64,000 nt of DNA, from positions 1,169,501-1,233,500 of the forward strand of contig NZ_CP012401.1 of assembly GCF_001305595.1 (NCBI RefSeq), written 5' to 3'. The position numbers were made by a program, and so were the translations under genes. How positions within the stretch are numbered: position 1 is the first letter of the stretch; every line of letters starts with the position of its first letter. Below, piece by piece: positions 1 through 8,439 of the stretch. The notes under the pieces were generated by a model. That model was given only the letters and a program-made list of their open reading frames with translations, made no database searches and had not been told where the DNA came from. This DNA is from Azospirillum thiophilum (lineage in GTDB: Bacteria > Pseudomonadota > Alphaproteobacteria > Azospirillales > Azospirillaceae).

Positions 1-183
1 CGGGGTCACCTGCTCCAGCATCGGGGCGATGGTGCCGCCGCTCACCGCACCCAGCGGCAGCGCCGCCGCCGCCGGCGACGCGCCCAGGCCCGGCAGCGGG
101 GCGGACGGCAGCAGCGCGCCGCCGGTCAGCGCCGCCAGCCCGACAACCGCCGCAAACATCACCGGGCGCACCACCGACTTCAT
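1..183 (-). CDS. Do-like (DegP/DegQ family) serine protease, N-terminal fragment
   Basis: Only the first 61 codons lie in the window; the gene continues leftwards past base 1. The start is the ATG at 183, preceded on the minus strand by AAGGAAG seven bases upstream. The translation begins with a basic MKSVVRP stretch and a hydrophobic core, a likely signal peptide, and then reaches APMLEQVTP, which matches the segment just before the first beta-strand of Do-family periplasmic proteases (usually followed by AVVNI). Those enzymes degrade or refold damaged envelope proteins. The catalytic triad and PDZ domains are outside the window, so the family is inferred from this short N-terminus. It is divergent from cheZ. 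Confidence 0.6.
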   Translation of the reverse strand, partial: MKSVVRPVMFAAVVGLAALTGGALLPSAPLPGLGASPAAAALPLGAVSGGTIAPMLEQVTP

Positions 184-440
184 GGAGTCTTCCTTTCTTG
201 AGGGGGGAGTTTCTTCGAGTCGCTTCGTCGACCGGGCTGATTTGGGACAAAAGCGGAGGCGGTTCAAGCCTGCCCGGCGTTCCCCCATTCCGAAGCCCTC
301 AGCCCGTGAACCCAGGTCGCGATATGATAGCCTGATGGTGGCGGAAACTCCCGGTAAAGAAATTCAGTGCTATAGGACAGGACCGGGACGGGCTTCGGGC
401 ATGCCGGGGACGCGCGGTCGATTGAAACGGGTTGGGCGCT

Positions 441-1402
441 ATGAGCGGCGGGTCACTGCTCGAACTGACCGAGCAAGAGTATCTGCAGATGGAGGAAGCC
501 CTGTCGCAGACCGCGCGGGGGCGCGCCTTCCTGCGCATGCGCGACCGGCGCTGTCGTGTCGTCGCCTCCGACGATTTCCACCGGCTGGTCGGCCAGCTGG
601 AAACCCAGGTGAACCGCCTGGGCGGGGCATCTCCCGGCGCATTCACCGCCTTCGGTCCGGGCGAGGATCCCCGCATCCAGCAGGAACTGACAGCCATCAC
701 CCAGGTGGTGCGCGAGGCCCGCAGCGACATCGCCGCGCTGAAGGCGACCGACACCGGATCGAACCGGATCGAAGCGGCGACCGGCGAACTGGACGAGATC
801 GTTGCGGCCACCGAGCGCGCGACCACCGATATCCTGAACGCGACGGAGAAGATCCAGGAAATCACCATGTCGATGCCGCGGGACGACGCCGATCTGGCCG
901 AACGGATCGATGCGATCGAGGCGTGGTGCATCGAGATCATGACCTCCTGTTCCTTCCAGGACATCACCGGCCAGCGCACCACCAAGGTCGTCAACACGCT
1001 GCGCTACATCGAAGAGCGCGTTAACACGATGATCGAGATCTGGGGTGTCGACAGGCTGTCCGTTGCCGCCGACCACCACGCGTCGGGCGATGTCGCCTCG
1101 CACCGCAAGATGGGGGACACCCGCCCCGACGCCCATCTCCTGAACGGTCCGCAACTGGGCGGGCCGGAGGTCAGCCAGGACGCCATCGACGCGCTGTTCG
1201 ACAGCATTCCCGACGTGGCCGAACGGGCGGAGCCGCTGCCGGCCGCCGTGGCACCGCCGCCTCCACCACCCCCCCCACCACCCCCCCTCCTCCCGTCGCG
1301 AAGCCGGCCTCGCCGCCCCCACCCCCGCCGCCCAAGGAGACGGGCGATGGCGGTGGCGGCGGTTCGATCTCCCAGGCCGACATCGACGCCTTGTTCGCGT
1401 GA
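441..1402 (+). CDS. cheZ: CheZ-type CheY-P phosphatase, frameshifted in a C-tract
   Basis: CheZ dephosphorylates phospho-CheY to reset the flagellar motor. The long helical middle contains SFQDITGQR at residues 171-179; D174 and Q178 correspond to the catalytic Asp and Gln of the CheZ FQDLTGQ motif. A first CheY-binding-like peptide, SQDAIDALF, starts near residue 245. A proline run then crosses C8 (1269-1276) and C7 (1281-1287). The upstream frame leaves the sensible reading there, while the frame shifted by one base gives a P/G linker ending ISQADIDALFA and a stop at 1400-1402, six bases before the next gene. Restoring one base gives about 320 residues. The ATG at 441 is preferred to an in-frame TTG at 432. 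The shift may be a sequencing error, a mutation or a phase-variable tract. Confidence 0.8.
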
Positions 1403-1408
1403 CCGGCA

Positions 1409-2677
1409 ATGGCGCAAGACGGCAAATCCCGCATCCGCCTGACCCAGGACCAACTCGACCGAGTGTGCGAGCGCCATGTCCGATTCGCCGAGGGACGGCC
1501 GAACGGCGCCCGTGCCAATCTTCCCTTCTTCGACCTGTCGGGCCTGTCGCTGGCCGGCCGCAACCTGACGGGAGCCCACTTGGCCGGCGCCATCCTGCGC
1601 GACGCCGACCTGCGTGGCGCGGTGCTGGACCATGCCGACCTCTATGGCGCCGATCTGCGTGGGGCCGACCTGTCGGAAGCGCGGCTGTTCCGGACCGACA
1701 TGCGCGGCGCCAACGTGCGCGGCGCCCGGTTGGACGGTGCCGTCATGGTCGAGGTGGACCTGCGCGACGGCAGCATGGTCAACCGCAACAGTGTCGGCGA
1801 ACTGAAGGTGGTCGGCTTCGACCCCGGCCCGGCCGACATGGCGTCCGCGCGGCTGACCAACGCCGACATGGCCCGGGCCAAGCTGTCCGGTAGCTTCGCC
1901 CGGGCGGCCGATTTCACCAACACGCGGCTGGCCGGCGCCCGGCTTGACCGCACCGACCTGCGCGACGCCAACTTCTCCGGCGCCGACCTGCGCGGGGCCG
2001 ACCTGAACGGTTCCGACCTGCGCGGCGCCATCCTGGACGGGGCCAGCCTGGATGACGGTGGGCTGGAGCAGGCGATCCGCACCGACGAGCAGGCGCGCGC
2101 CGCCTCGCAGGCCTCGGCGGCCGAGCAGGAGCAGGAGGCGGAGGAGACGGTGGCGGCCGAACTGCCGGCCCTGCCGGGCGAACAGCTCGACAGCATGCTG
2201 CGACAGCACATGATCTGGCTGGGCACCAGCGGTAAGCAGGGCCGCCAGCTCGACCTGACCGGGCTGAACCTGGAGGGGGCCGACCTGACGGGCAAGGTCC
2301 TGACGCTGGCCAAGGGCACCGGCGCCCGGCTGCGTCACGCCCGGCTGAACGGCGCGCAGTTGCAGGCGGCCCAGTTCGACGGTGCCGACCTGCGCTCGGC
2401 CGATCTCAGCCGCGCCGACCTGCGCGGGGTGAAGCTGGACCGCGCCATTCTGATCGACAGCCGGCTGGACGGCGCCAACCTGGGCATGCTGCTGGTCAGT
2501 TCCGGTGCGAAGGTGATGCGCGCGTCGCTGGTGCGGGCGCGTCTGGCCGGTGCCTCGCTGAGCCAGACCAACCTGAAGGGCAGCGACCTGACGCTGGCCG
2601 ACCTGACGGGCTGCGACCGGTCGTCGGCGGTGCTGGAGGGCGCCATCCTGGAGGGGACGCGGCTGGGCGGGGCCTGA
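1409..2677 (+). CDS. Pentapeptide-repeat protein with two modules
   Basis: A 422-residue protein, mostly A(D/N)LRG-type pentapeptide repeats, which fold as a right-handed quadrilateral beta-helix. It appears internally duplicated. Module 1 starts LTQDQLDRVCERHVRF (about residue 11) and runs through DLSGLSLAGRNLTGAHL into repeats. A Glu/Ala/Gln-rich, probably helical linker lies near residues 220-245. Module 2 starts with a similar helix (GEQLDSMLRQHMIWL) and DLTGLNLEGADL, then more repeats. No signal peptide or membrane segment is seen. It begins six bases after the corrected cheZ stop and is probably co-transcribed with it. The molecular role is unknown; pentapeptide proteins often act as protein-interaction scaffolds. 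Confidence 0.85.
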   Translation: MAQDGKSRIRLTQDQLDRVCERHVRFAEGRPNGARANLPFFDLSGLSLAGRNLTGAHLAGAILRDADLRGAVLDHADLYGADLRGADLSEARLFRTDMRGANVRGARLDGAVMVEVDLRDGSMVNRNSVGELKVVGFDPGPADMASARLTNADMARAKLSGSFARAADFTNTRLAGARLDRTDLRDANFSGADLRGADLNGSDLRGAILDGASLDDGGLEQAIRTDEQARAASQASAAEQEQEAEETVAAELPALPGEQLDSMLRQHMIWLGTSGKQGRQLDLTGLNLEGADLTGKVLTLAKGTGARLRHARLNGAQLQAAQFDGADLRSADLSRADLRGVKLDRAILIDSRLDGANLGMLLVSSGAKVMRASLVRARLAGASLSQTNLKGSDLTLADLTGCDRSSAVLEGAILEGTRLGGA

Positions 2678-2965
2678 CCTCCTGGCGCCCCGATCCCTGC
2701 TGTCTTGCGCGAAGCCGTTGATTGCTTTCAAATTTTTGTCATGATCCGTGCCGGAGATTGCCGTGCAGGCCATGGCCGCTTCGGCTGCCGTAGGAACGGA
2801 GCCCTTTCGGCATTCCGGCCATAGTGCGGAAAAAGGGTTGCACCGTAACGGCTTAGCACCGCGGGCGGGGCTTGACGCCTCCCATGCCCGGTGGCACGCT
2901 GCTAACCAAGCGCGGCGCATCGCGAACCAAGGCGCCCGCATCGAATTGGGGGAACGTCGACGGTC

Positions 2966-3247
2966 ATGACCAAGTCGGAACTGATCCAACGGTTGGCGGA
3001 ACGCAATCCGCACCTGTACCAGCGCGACATCGAGAAGATCGTCGGCACCATCTTCGACGAGATCACTGAAGCGTTGGCGCGCGGCGACCGGGTGGAACTG
3101 CGGGGGTTCGGCGCCTTCTCCATCAAGAAGCGGGACGCGCGTACGGGTCGCAACCCCCGGACCGGGGAATCGGTTGACGTCGGCGAGAAATGCATCCCTT
3201 TCTTCAAGACAGGCAAGCAGCTTCGGGAGCGCCTGAACACGGACTGA
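2966..3247 (+). CDS. ihfB: Integration host factor subunit beta
   Basis: A 93-residue HU/IHF-fold DNA-bending protein; IHF-beta pairs with IHF-alpha to bend DNA at promoters and recombination sites. The diagnostic beta-arm tip RNPRTG is at residues 62-67, after [12 protein letters not shown]. The N-terminus [17 protein letters not shown] is typical of the beta rather than the alpha subunit. The length is normal for the family. It is followed 70 bases later by lapA, an order shared with many proteobacteria. Confidence 0.96.
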   Translation: MTKSELIQRLAERNPHLYQRDIEKIVGTIFDEITEALARGDRVELRGFGAFSIKKRDARTGRNPRTGESVDVGEKCIPFFKTGKQLRERLNTD

Positions 3248-3317
3248 ACGCCGGGCCGGCCATCGCCGACCTTCGCTCCGTCGTCTCTTCCCGTCGGATT
3301 TCTGAGGAACCTTCGCC

Positions 3318-3713
3318 TTGCGCCATCTTTCCTGGATCGTCACCCTTCCCGTGGCCCTCGTCGCGATCCTGTTCGCGATTTCCAACCGCGGCATCGTGAC
3401 CCTGTCGCTGTGGCCATTGCCCTTCACGCTCGACACGCCGGTCTATCTGGCCGCGCTGCTGGCGCTGGTGCTGGGCTTCCTGGCCGGCGGCTTCATCGTC
3501 TGGAACAGCCAGCGCCGCCATCGCCGTCGTGCCCGGCGCGAAGGCAACCGTGTGCTGTTCCTGGAGCGTGAACTGAAGGAGGCGCAGGCCCGCGCCGCCG
3601 CCGCCGAAAAGCGTCTGGCCGAGAGCACCCGCCCGGTGTCCGGCCCGCTGCCGGGCTCCTCCGGCGGCCTGCCGGTGCCGGCGGCCGAAAACCCGGCGCC
3701 GACGGTTCATTGA
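3318..3713 (+). CDS. lapA: LapA-domain (DUF1049) inner-membrane protein
   Basis: 131 residues with two hydrophobic segments (about 6-25 and 42-63), a very basic stretch (RRHRRRARR) and a cytoplasmic Ala/Glu coiled coil, the layout of LapA proteins, which assist LapB in lipopolysaccharide assembly control in Escherichia coli. The start is a TTG at 3318, chosen because GAGGAA lies about eight bases upstream and no ATG is better placed. The ihfB-lapA order supports the name. lapB does not follow; the next gene is an ornithine-cyclodeaminase-family gene. Confidence 0.8.
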   Translation: MRHLSWIVTLPVALVAILFAISNRGIVTLSLWPLPFTLDTPVYLAALLALVLGFLAGGFIVWNSQRRHRRRARREGNRVLFLERELKEAQARAAAAEKRLAESTRPVSGPLPGSSGGLPVPAAENPAPTVH

Positions 3714-3768
3714 TCGATCCGCTTCCTTCTCCGGCCGGGGAGAGGGGGGCGACCGGGCGGGAGGTCCC

Positions 3769-4728
3769 ATGCGCACCGTCAGCGGCGCCGAGCTTCGATC
3801 CGTCCTGCACCACCGCATGCTGATCGAGCGGCTGCGGCAGAGCTTCCGCGCCGGCGTGGCGGCTCCTCCGGCCCACCGCCATCGGGTCGAGACCTATGGG
3901 GCCAGCGACGGCGCCCTGCTGCTGGCGCCGGCCTGGCAGGTCAACCAGTCGATCGGGGTCAGGATCGACACGGTCTTTCCCGGCAATGCCGGCAGCGACC
4001 TGCCGCAGACCCAGGGCGTCTATCTGCTGGCCGACGGCAAGACCGGCGTGCCGCAGGCAGTGTTGGAGTCCTCCGCGGCTCTCGGCCGGCGCAGCGGGGC
4101 TGCGGCTTCGGCGCTTGCCGCCTCCTATCTGGCTCGGCCGGATGCGGATCGGATGCTGGTGGTCGGCACCGGCCCGCTGGCGCTGGAACTGGTGGAGGCC
4201 TATACCGCGGTCCGGCCGATCCGCCATGTGCTGGTCTGGGGCCGCGATCCGCAGAAGGCCAAGCGCCTCGCCTCCCGTTTCCACCGTCCCAAATTCCGGA
4301 TCGAGGCGACCACCGACCTGGAGGGCGCGGTGCGTGGCGCCGATATCGTCGCCTGCGCCACCGCGGCCCGCGAACCGGTCATCCGTGGCGACTGGCTGCA
4401 GCCCGGCCAGCATCTGGATTTGCTGGGAGGCGTGACGCCGGAGATGCGCGAGGCGGATGACGGCTGCGTCCGCCGCGCGCGTGTCTTCGTCGATGCCCGC
4501 GACCGGACGCCGGCCGAAGCCGGCGATATTGCGGAGCCGGTTTCATCCGGTCAATTGAGCCCGGACGATATCGCCGGCGACCTGTTCGACCTGAGCCGCG
4601 GCGAACGCGCCGGGCGCCGCTTCTACGACCAGATCACCCTGTTCAAGTCGGTCGGCACCGCGCTGGCTGATCTCTGTGCCGCTCAACTGGTGGTCGAGAT
4701 GGTCCTGCACAACGATTCGATCAGATAG
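3769..4728 (+). CDS. Ornithine cyclodeaminase / mu-crystallin family protein
   Basis: 319 residues. The family contains ornithine cyclodeaminase, ketimine reductases and pyrroline-2-carboxylate reductases, all NAD(P)-dependent. The second half has a Rossmann motif (VVGTGPLALEL, about residues 130-140), and the fingerprint FPGN and GVYLLADGKTG are present. The site that usually reads GVK(I/V) reads IGVRIDTVFPGN, so Arg replaces the usual Lys. The LDGT..T..RT segment is altered to LESSAALGRRSG. True ornithine cyclodeaminase activity is therefore doubtful and a reductase or divergent role is more likely. It is transcribed in the same direction as ihfB-lapA. Confidence 0.8.
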   Translation: MRTVSGAELRSVLHHRMLIERLRQSFRAGVAAPPAHRHRVETYGASDGALLLAPAWQVNQSIGVRIDTVFPGNAGSDLPQTQGVYLLADGKTGVPQAVLESSAALGRRSGAAASALAASYLARPDADRMLVVGTGPLALELVEAYTAVRPIRHVLVWGRDPQKAKRLASRFHRPKFRIEATTDLEGAVRGADIVACATAAREPVIRGDWLQPGQHLDLLGGVTPEMREADDGCVRRARVFVDARDRTPAEAGDIAEPVSSGQLSPDDIAGDLFDLSRGERAGRRFYDQITLFKSVGTALADLCAAQLVVEMVLHNDSIR

Positions 4729-4898
4729 CGACAGGATTTGGTGGCACCCCGGTTCGATAGGTCGGAGTCGCAATCCCGCATCGCCAAAAGACGGTGTTAC
4801 GGCAAGCGTCGTCCTGAGCTACTGTTGCGCGATCATCCTTGCCGCACCAGTCGTCCGGCGCGGCGGAGCGCGCCGATGGGAAAGGAACAGCGACTTGC

Positions 4899-6680
4899 AT
4901 GCTCCTACCCGCCCAGCGTCCTGACGATCCCATGATGGACGGCACCCAGTCCTTCCGCACTCCGCGACTGGAGGCCGCCATCGGCTGGCTGGCCGCATGC
5001 GGCTTCCTGTTCCTGGCTGCCGTCACCGTGATCGTCGGTGTGCAGTCGCGCGAACGGGCGGTGAGCGGGGCGCAGGACCGCGCCCAGTCGGCGGTCCGTG
5101 TCCTGGCGGAACATGCGGCGCGCCTGTTCGATGCCGCCGACCTGCTGGTCGAATATGCAGCCCAGGAATCGGCGGGCCGGTCATGGGATGAGATCGCCCG
5201 GTCGCACGGGTTGTGGGACAAGCTGAATGCGCAGCGCGCCCGGCTGCCCTTTCTGGACGCCGTCTGGCTGAACGATGGATCGGGGGTGCTGCGGTTGACG
5301 ACGGTGGCTTTCCCGGCCCCCCATTCCGACGCATCGGACCGCGAGGCCTTCCTGTTCCATCGCCACGAGCCGACGCCCGGCAGCGGTGTGGACCGGCCCC
5401 ATATCGGACAGCGCATCATCGGCCGGGTGACAAACAGGGCGACCTTCCTGCTCAGCCGCCGGCTGTCGGGGCCGGACGGCCGCTTCCGCGGCATGGCGTC
5501 TGTGACCATCGATCCGTCCTATCTATCGGGCTTCTACAAGGAGCTGGACGTCCCGCACGAGCCGGTGACGATCCTGCTCCGGGCCAGCGACCTCGACGTG
5601 CTGGTCCGCGAACCAGGCGAGGCCGCCGGCAAGATGGCCGGCCCGATACCGCCGGACGATCCGGTCCGACGGGCGATCATGGCGGCGCCGGCAGGCGGTG
5701 TTGCGCGCGACGACGCGGTCATCGTCGCGCATCGGCAGGTCGACAGCTGGCCGGTCCATGTGGTGGTGCAACTGGAGCTGGCCCCGGTGCTGGCCTCCTG
5801 GCGCCGGCTGATCGCCCCCTATGCCGGACTGGCCGCCGCCGCCGCGCTGGCATTGGCGGCCCTGTCGATCTTCGGCTTCCGGCAGGCACGAGCCGCCCGC
5901 CGGGTGCAGCGCGACCTGGAATGGCGGGTTCGAGAACGCACGGCCTCGCTGGAGCGGACCATCGGCGAGCGAGACGCGGCGCTGGCCCAGAAGGACCTGC
6001 TGATGCGCGAGGTCAACCATCGCATCAAGAACAGCCTGCAGGTGGTGTCGAGCCTGCTGGGCCTGCAGGGGCAGGCGGTCGGCGATCCGCGGCTGAGCGG
6101 TCATCTGCTGGAGGCCGGGCGGCGCGTCCAGGCCATCGCCGACATCCATCGGCTGCTCTACCGGGTCGACGACATCCACTTCATCCCCTTCCACGATTAT
6201 CTGACCGAATTGTGCCGGGAACTGGAGCATTCCGCCCAGTCCGAGGGCGGGGGGTGGCGGCTGGAACTGGAGGTGGAGCCGGTCGATGTGCCGACCGACC
6301 ATGCCGTGCCGTTGGGGCTGCTTGCCAACGAACTGGTGATGAATGCCATCAAGCATGCCTATCGACCGACCCCCGCCACGCTCGGCTCCGCAGCAGGTCC
6401 TCAGGAGAAGGAATCCGGCGGGGACAATATGATTGCCGTCGCCTTGCATGCCGACGGCGGTATCTTGCGGATGAGCGTGTGCGACCGCGGCATCGGGTTG
6501 CCGGCCGATTTCGACTGGCGCCGCAGCCGCAGCCTGGGCATGCGGATGATCCACACCTTGTCGAAGCAGTTGGGTGCCACCCTGACGGTGGAGAATACCG
6601 ACCCCGGCGTTTGCTTCTCCATCCGCCTGCCATATCGGACCGCAGGGGACGGGGTGGATACACGTCATACGGGAGTATGA
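4899..6680 (+). CDS. Membrane sensor histidine kinase, HisKA_2/HWE type
   Basis: About 593 residues. A first membrane helix (near 25-45) and a second (near 300-320) bracket a periplasmic sensor region of about 260 residues. The kinase core follows: REVNHRIKNSLQVVSSLLGLQ with the phospho-accepting His near residue 374, an N-box NELVMNAIKHAY, and CDRGIGLP plus GMRMIHTLSKQLGA nucleotide-binding motifs. HisKA_2 kinases usually phosphorylate atypical response regulators; no regulator is adjacent. The ATG at 4899 has AAAGGA about 11 bases upstream; the ATG pair at 4932 is the alternative and has no clear ribosome binding site. The signal sensed is not evident. Confidence 0.88.
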   Translation: MLLPAQRPDDPMMDGTQSFRTPRLEAAIGWLAACGFLFLAAVTVIVGVQSRERAVSGAQDRAQSAVRVLAEHAARLFDAADLLVEYAAQESAGRSWDEIARSHGLWDKLNAQRARLPFLDAVWLNDGSGVLRLTTVAFPAPHSDASDREAFLFHRHEPTPGSGVDRPHIGQRIIGRVTNRATFLLSRRLSGPDGRFRGMASVTIDPSYLSGFYKELDVPHEPVTILLRASDLDVLVREPGEAAGKMAGPIPPDDPVRRAIMAAPAGGVARDDAVIVAHRQVDSWPVHVVVQLELAPVLASWRRLIAPYAGLAAAAALALAALSIFGFRQARAARRVQRDLEWRVRERTASLERTIGERDAALAQKDLLMREVNHRIKNSLQVVSSLLGLQGQAVGDPRLSGHLLEAGRRVQAIADIHRLLYRVDDIHFIPFHDYLTELCRELEHSAQSEGGGWRLELEVEPVDVPTDHAVPLGLLANELVMNAIKHAYRPTPATLGSAAGPQEKESGGDNMIAVALHADGGILRMSVCDRGIGLPADFDWRRSRSLGMRMIHTLSKQLGATLTVENTDPGVCFSIRLPYRTAGDGVDTRHTGV

Positions 6681-6847
6681 CTGCTTATCAAGGTTGTATT
6701 TTCCTTGCACAGGTCCGATTTTCTCTGGAGGATCGTCGCTGCGGCCCCAGGAACGGCCGGGTGGCGCGGCCCGATGTTCGCGCTAACGCCACGGACAGCG
6801 GACCCGACAGAACCACCCCCGATCGCCTTGCTGAGGGACGACCGACC

Positions 6848-7801
6848 GTGACCGTTTTCGCCTCGCCGCCCATGGGCACCAGCCCGCGCCTGCAGGTGCC
6901 GACGAACCGGCTGCTGTTGGGTGCCGGTTTCATGCTGCTTTCGGCATTGCTGTTTGGGATCGGCAATGCGGCGGTGCGGTGGGCATCCACCGTCATGGAC
7001 CCTCTGGAGGTCGTGTTCTTCCGCAACCTGTTCAGCCTCCTGTGGATGCTGCCCTGGGCATTGACGGCGGGGGCGCCCGCCTGCCGTGCGGTTCTGGCGG
7101 AACGGCGGCTGCTCCCTTATCTGACGCGGGCGGTGACCAGCCTCTGCGCGATGGCGGCCTGGTTCTACGCCATTGCCCATCTGCCGTTGCCGACCGCGAC
7201 GGCGGTCAGCTTCGCCATCCCGCTGTTCGTCACGGCCGGGGCCGCGCTGGTTCTGGGCGAGCGGGTGCGGCTGCGGCGCTGGGCTGCGGTGTGCGCCGGT
7301 TTCGCCGGCGTGCTGATCGTCCTGCGGCCGGGCGGAACGCCGGTCGATCTGGCATTCACGGCGCTGTTCGTCCATTGCGTCGCCGCCGCCACCACCGTTC
7401 TGCAGATGCGGGCGCTGAGCCGCAGGGACGGCGCGCTGGTGGTCGTCACCTTCCTGGGCCTGCTGGTCACGCCGATGGCGCTGGTGCCGGCGCTGTTCGT
7501 CTGGACTTGGCCGAGTTGGAGCGTGTTGGGTGCGCTGGCCCTGCTGGGCGGGCTGCTGACGCTGGGGCAACTGGCGATGACCCGCGCGCTGGCGTTGGCC
7601 GAATCCTCGGCGATGATGCCTTACGACTATGCCCGTCTGCCCTTCACCGCGTTTGTCGCCTGGCTTGCCTTTGACCAGACCATGGATCTGTGGGGCTGGG
7701 TGGGGGCTGCGGTGATCGCCGCGTCGGCGCTCTATACCATGCACCGTGACGTGGCGGACGAGCGCAAGGCGGCGGCGCTGGGATCGGCGCAGGCCGATTA
7801 G
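6848..7801 (+). CDS. EamA-family (DMT) transporter
   Basis: 317 residues with about ten hydrophobic helices in two EamA halves (LLSALLFGIGNAAVRWAS, then a second unit from about residue 165). This is the fold of drug/metabolite transporters such as RhaT and YdcZ relatives, which export metabolites or amino acids across the inner membrane. The start is GTG at 6848, supported by GAGGGA nine bases upstream; an in-frame ATG at 6872 lacks one. The substrate cannot be told from sequence. The stop overlaps the convergent YkvA gene by four bases. Confidence 0.88.
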   Translation: MTVFASPPMGTSPRLQVPTNRLLLGAGFMLLSALLFGIGNAAVRWASTVMDPLEVVFFRNLFSLLWMLPWALTAGAPACRAVLAERRLLPYLTRAVTSLCAMAAWFYAIAHLPLPTATAVSFAIPLFVTAGAALVLGERVRLRRWAAVCAGFAGVLIVLRPGGTPVDLAFTALFVHCVAAATTVLQMRALSRRDGALVVVTFLGLLVTPMALVPALFVWTWPSWSVLGALALLGGLLTLGQLAMTRALALAESSAMMPYDYARLPFTAFVAWLAFDQTMDLWGWVGAAVIAASALYTMHRDVADERKAAALGSAQAD

Positions 7802-8244
7802 AGGCGATCGTCTCCCGTCTCGGCGCCTGCTTCGCTGCGCGCGGCTTCCGTCCATAGGGCCTGTTTCGCCCGGCCCCAGTGTGCCGGGGTCAGGTTCGTG
7901 CGCACCGTGTGGATGGCGGCGGCCAGCACCGCGGCGTCGTCGGTGAAGCCGGCGATCAGCAGCCAGTCGGGCACGGCGTCCACCGGCAGCACGAAATAGG
8001 CCAAAGCCCCCAGCAGGATCGCCTTCGCCCGGTAGGGCGTGGCGGGATCGGTCGCGCAGAAATAGGCGGCCAGCAATTCCTCCAGGAAGGGGACGCGATG
8101 CAGGTTGGCGCGCAGCTTCTGCCAGAAGCGGTGGCGGACCAGCCGTTCGTCGCGCTCGACCCGCACCGGATCGGGAATCGCCAGCGCAGTGCCGGGGGAC
8201 GGAAGGCCGGCGGCGGATTGGGGAGTGGCAGGCGATGCGGTCAT
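7798..8244 (-). CDS. YkvA (DUF1232) family protein
   Basis: 148 residues. The conserved YkvA/DUF1232 core reads AILLGALAYFVLPVDAVPDW followed by FTDDAAVLAAAI, a hydrophobic helical hairpin found in small membrane-associated proteins of unknown function. An N-terminal extension of about 70 residues precedes it. The start chosen is the ATG at 8244; longer readings of this frame run antisense through the SDR gene and are discounted. It converges with the EamA gene and is divergent from the SDR gene. Confidence 0.82.
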   Translation of the reverse strand: MTASPATPQSAAGLPSPGTALAIPDPVRVERDERLVRHRFWQKLRANLHRVPFLEELLAAYFCATDPATPYRAKAILLGALAYFVLPVDAVPDWLLIAGFTDDAAVLAAAIHTVRTNLTPAHWGRAKQALWTEAARSEAGAETGDDRL

Positions 8245-8322
8245 GGAGGCTCGGATTCCCTCAAATATGCAGATGGCGCGGCCGGTGCCGGTGCAACGCA
8301 TGTCGTCACGTCGATGTCTCCT

Positions 8323-8344
8323 CACCATACGGTGTGGTATGGTG
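8323..8344. promoter_or_regulatory. Perfect inverted repeat, candidate operator
   Basis: CACCATAC at 8323-8330 and GTATGGTG at 8337-8344 form a perfect 8-bp inverted repeat with a six-base spacer. It lies between the divergent YkvA and SDR genes, 95 bases before the SDR start. Size and symmetry suit a TetR- or GntR-like dimer, but no matching regulator gene is adjacent. Confidence 0.45.
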
Positions 8345-8439
8345 CGGCGGCCATCTGGCAAACAACAAGTGCGATCGTTTCCTGTTGGACACAAGGCCGG
8401 CGCCATGGGCCGATCGGCTGCAATTAAGGAGGAGATGCC

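Noticed and set aside
2748..2969. Frame between the pentapeptide gene and ihfB
   Set aside because: No ribosome binding site or domain, and it overlaps the ihfB start; the region is probably ihfB promoter DNA.
5213..6840. The long upstream part of the EamA reading frame
   Set aside because: It is the shadow of the sensor kinase in another frame; only the part after GTG 6848 is coding.
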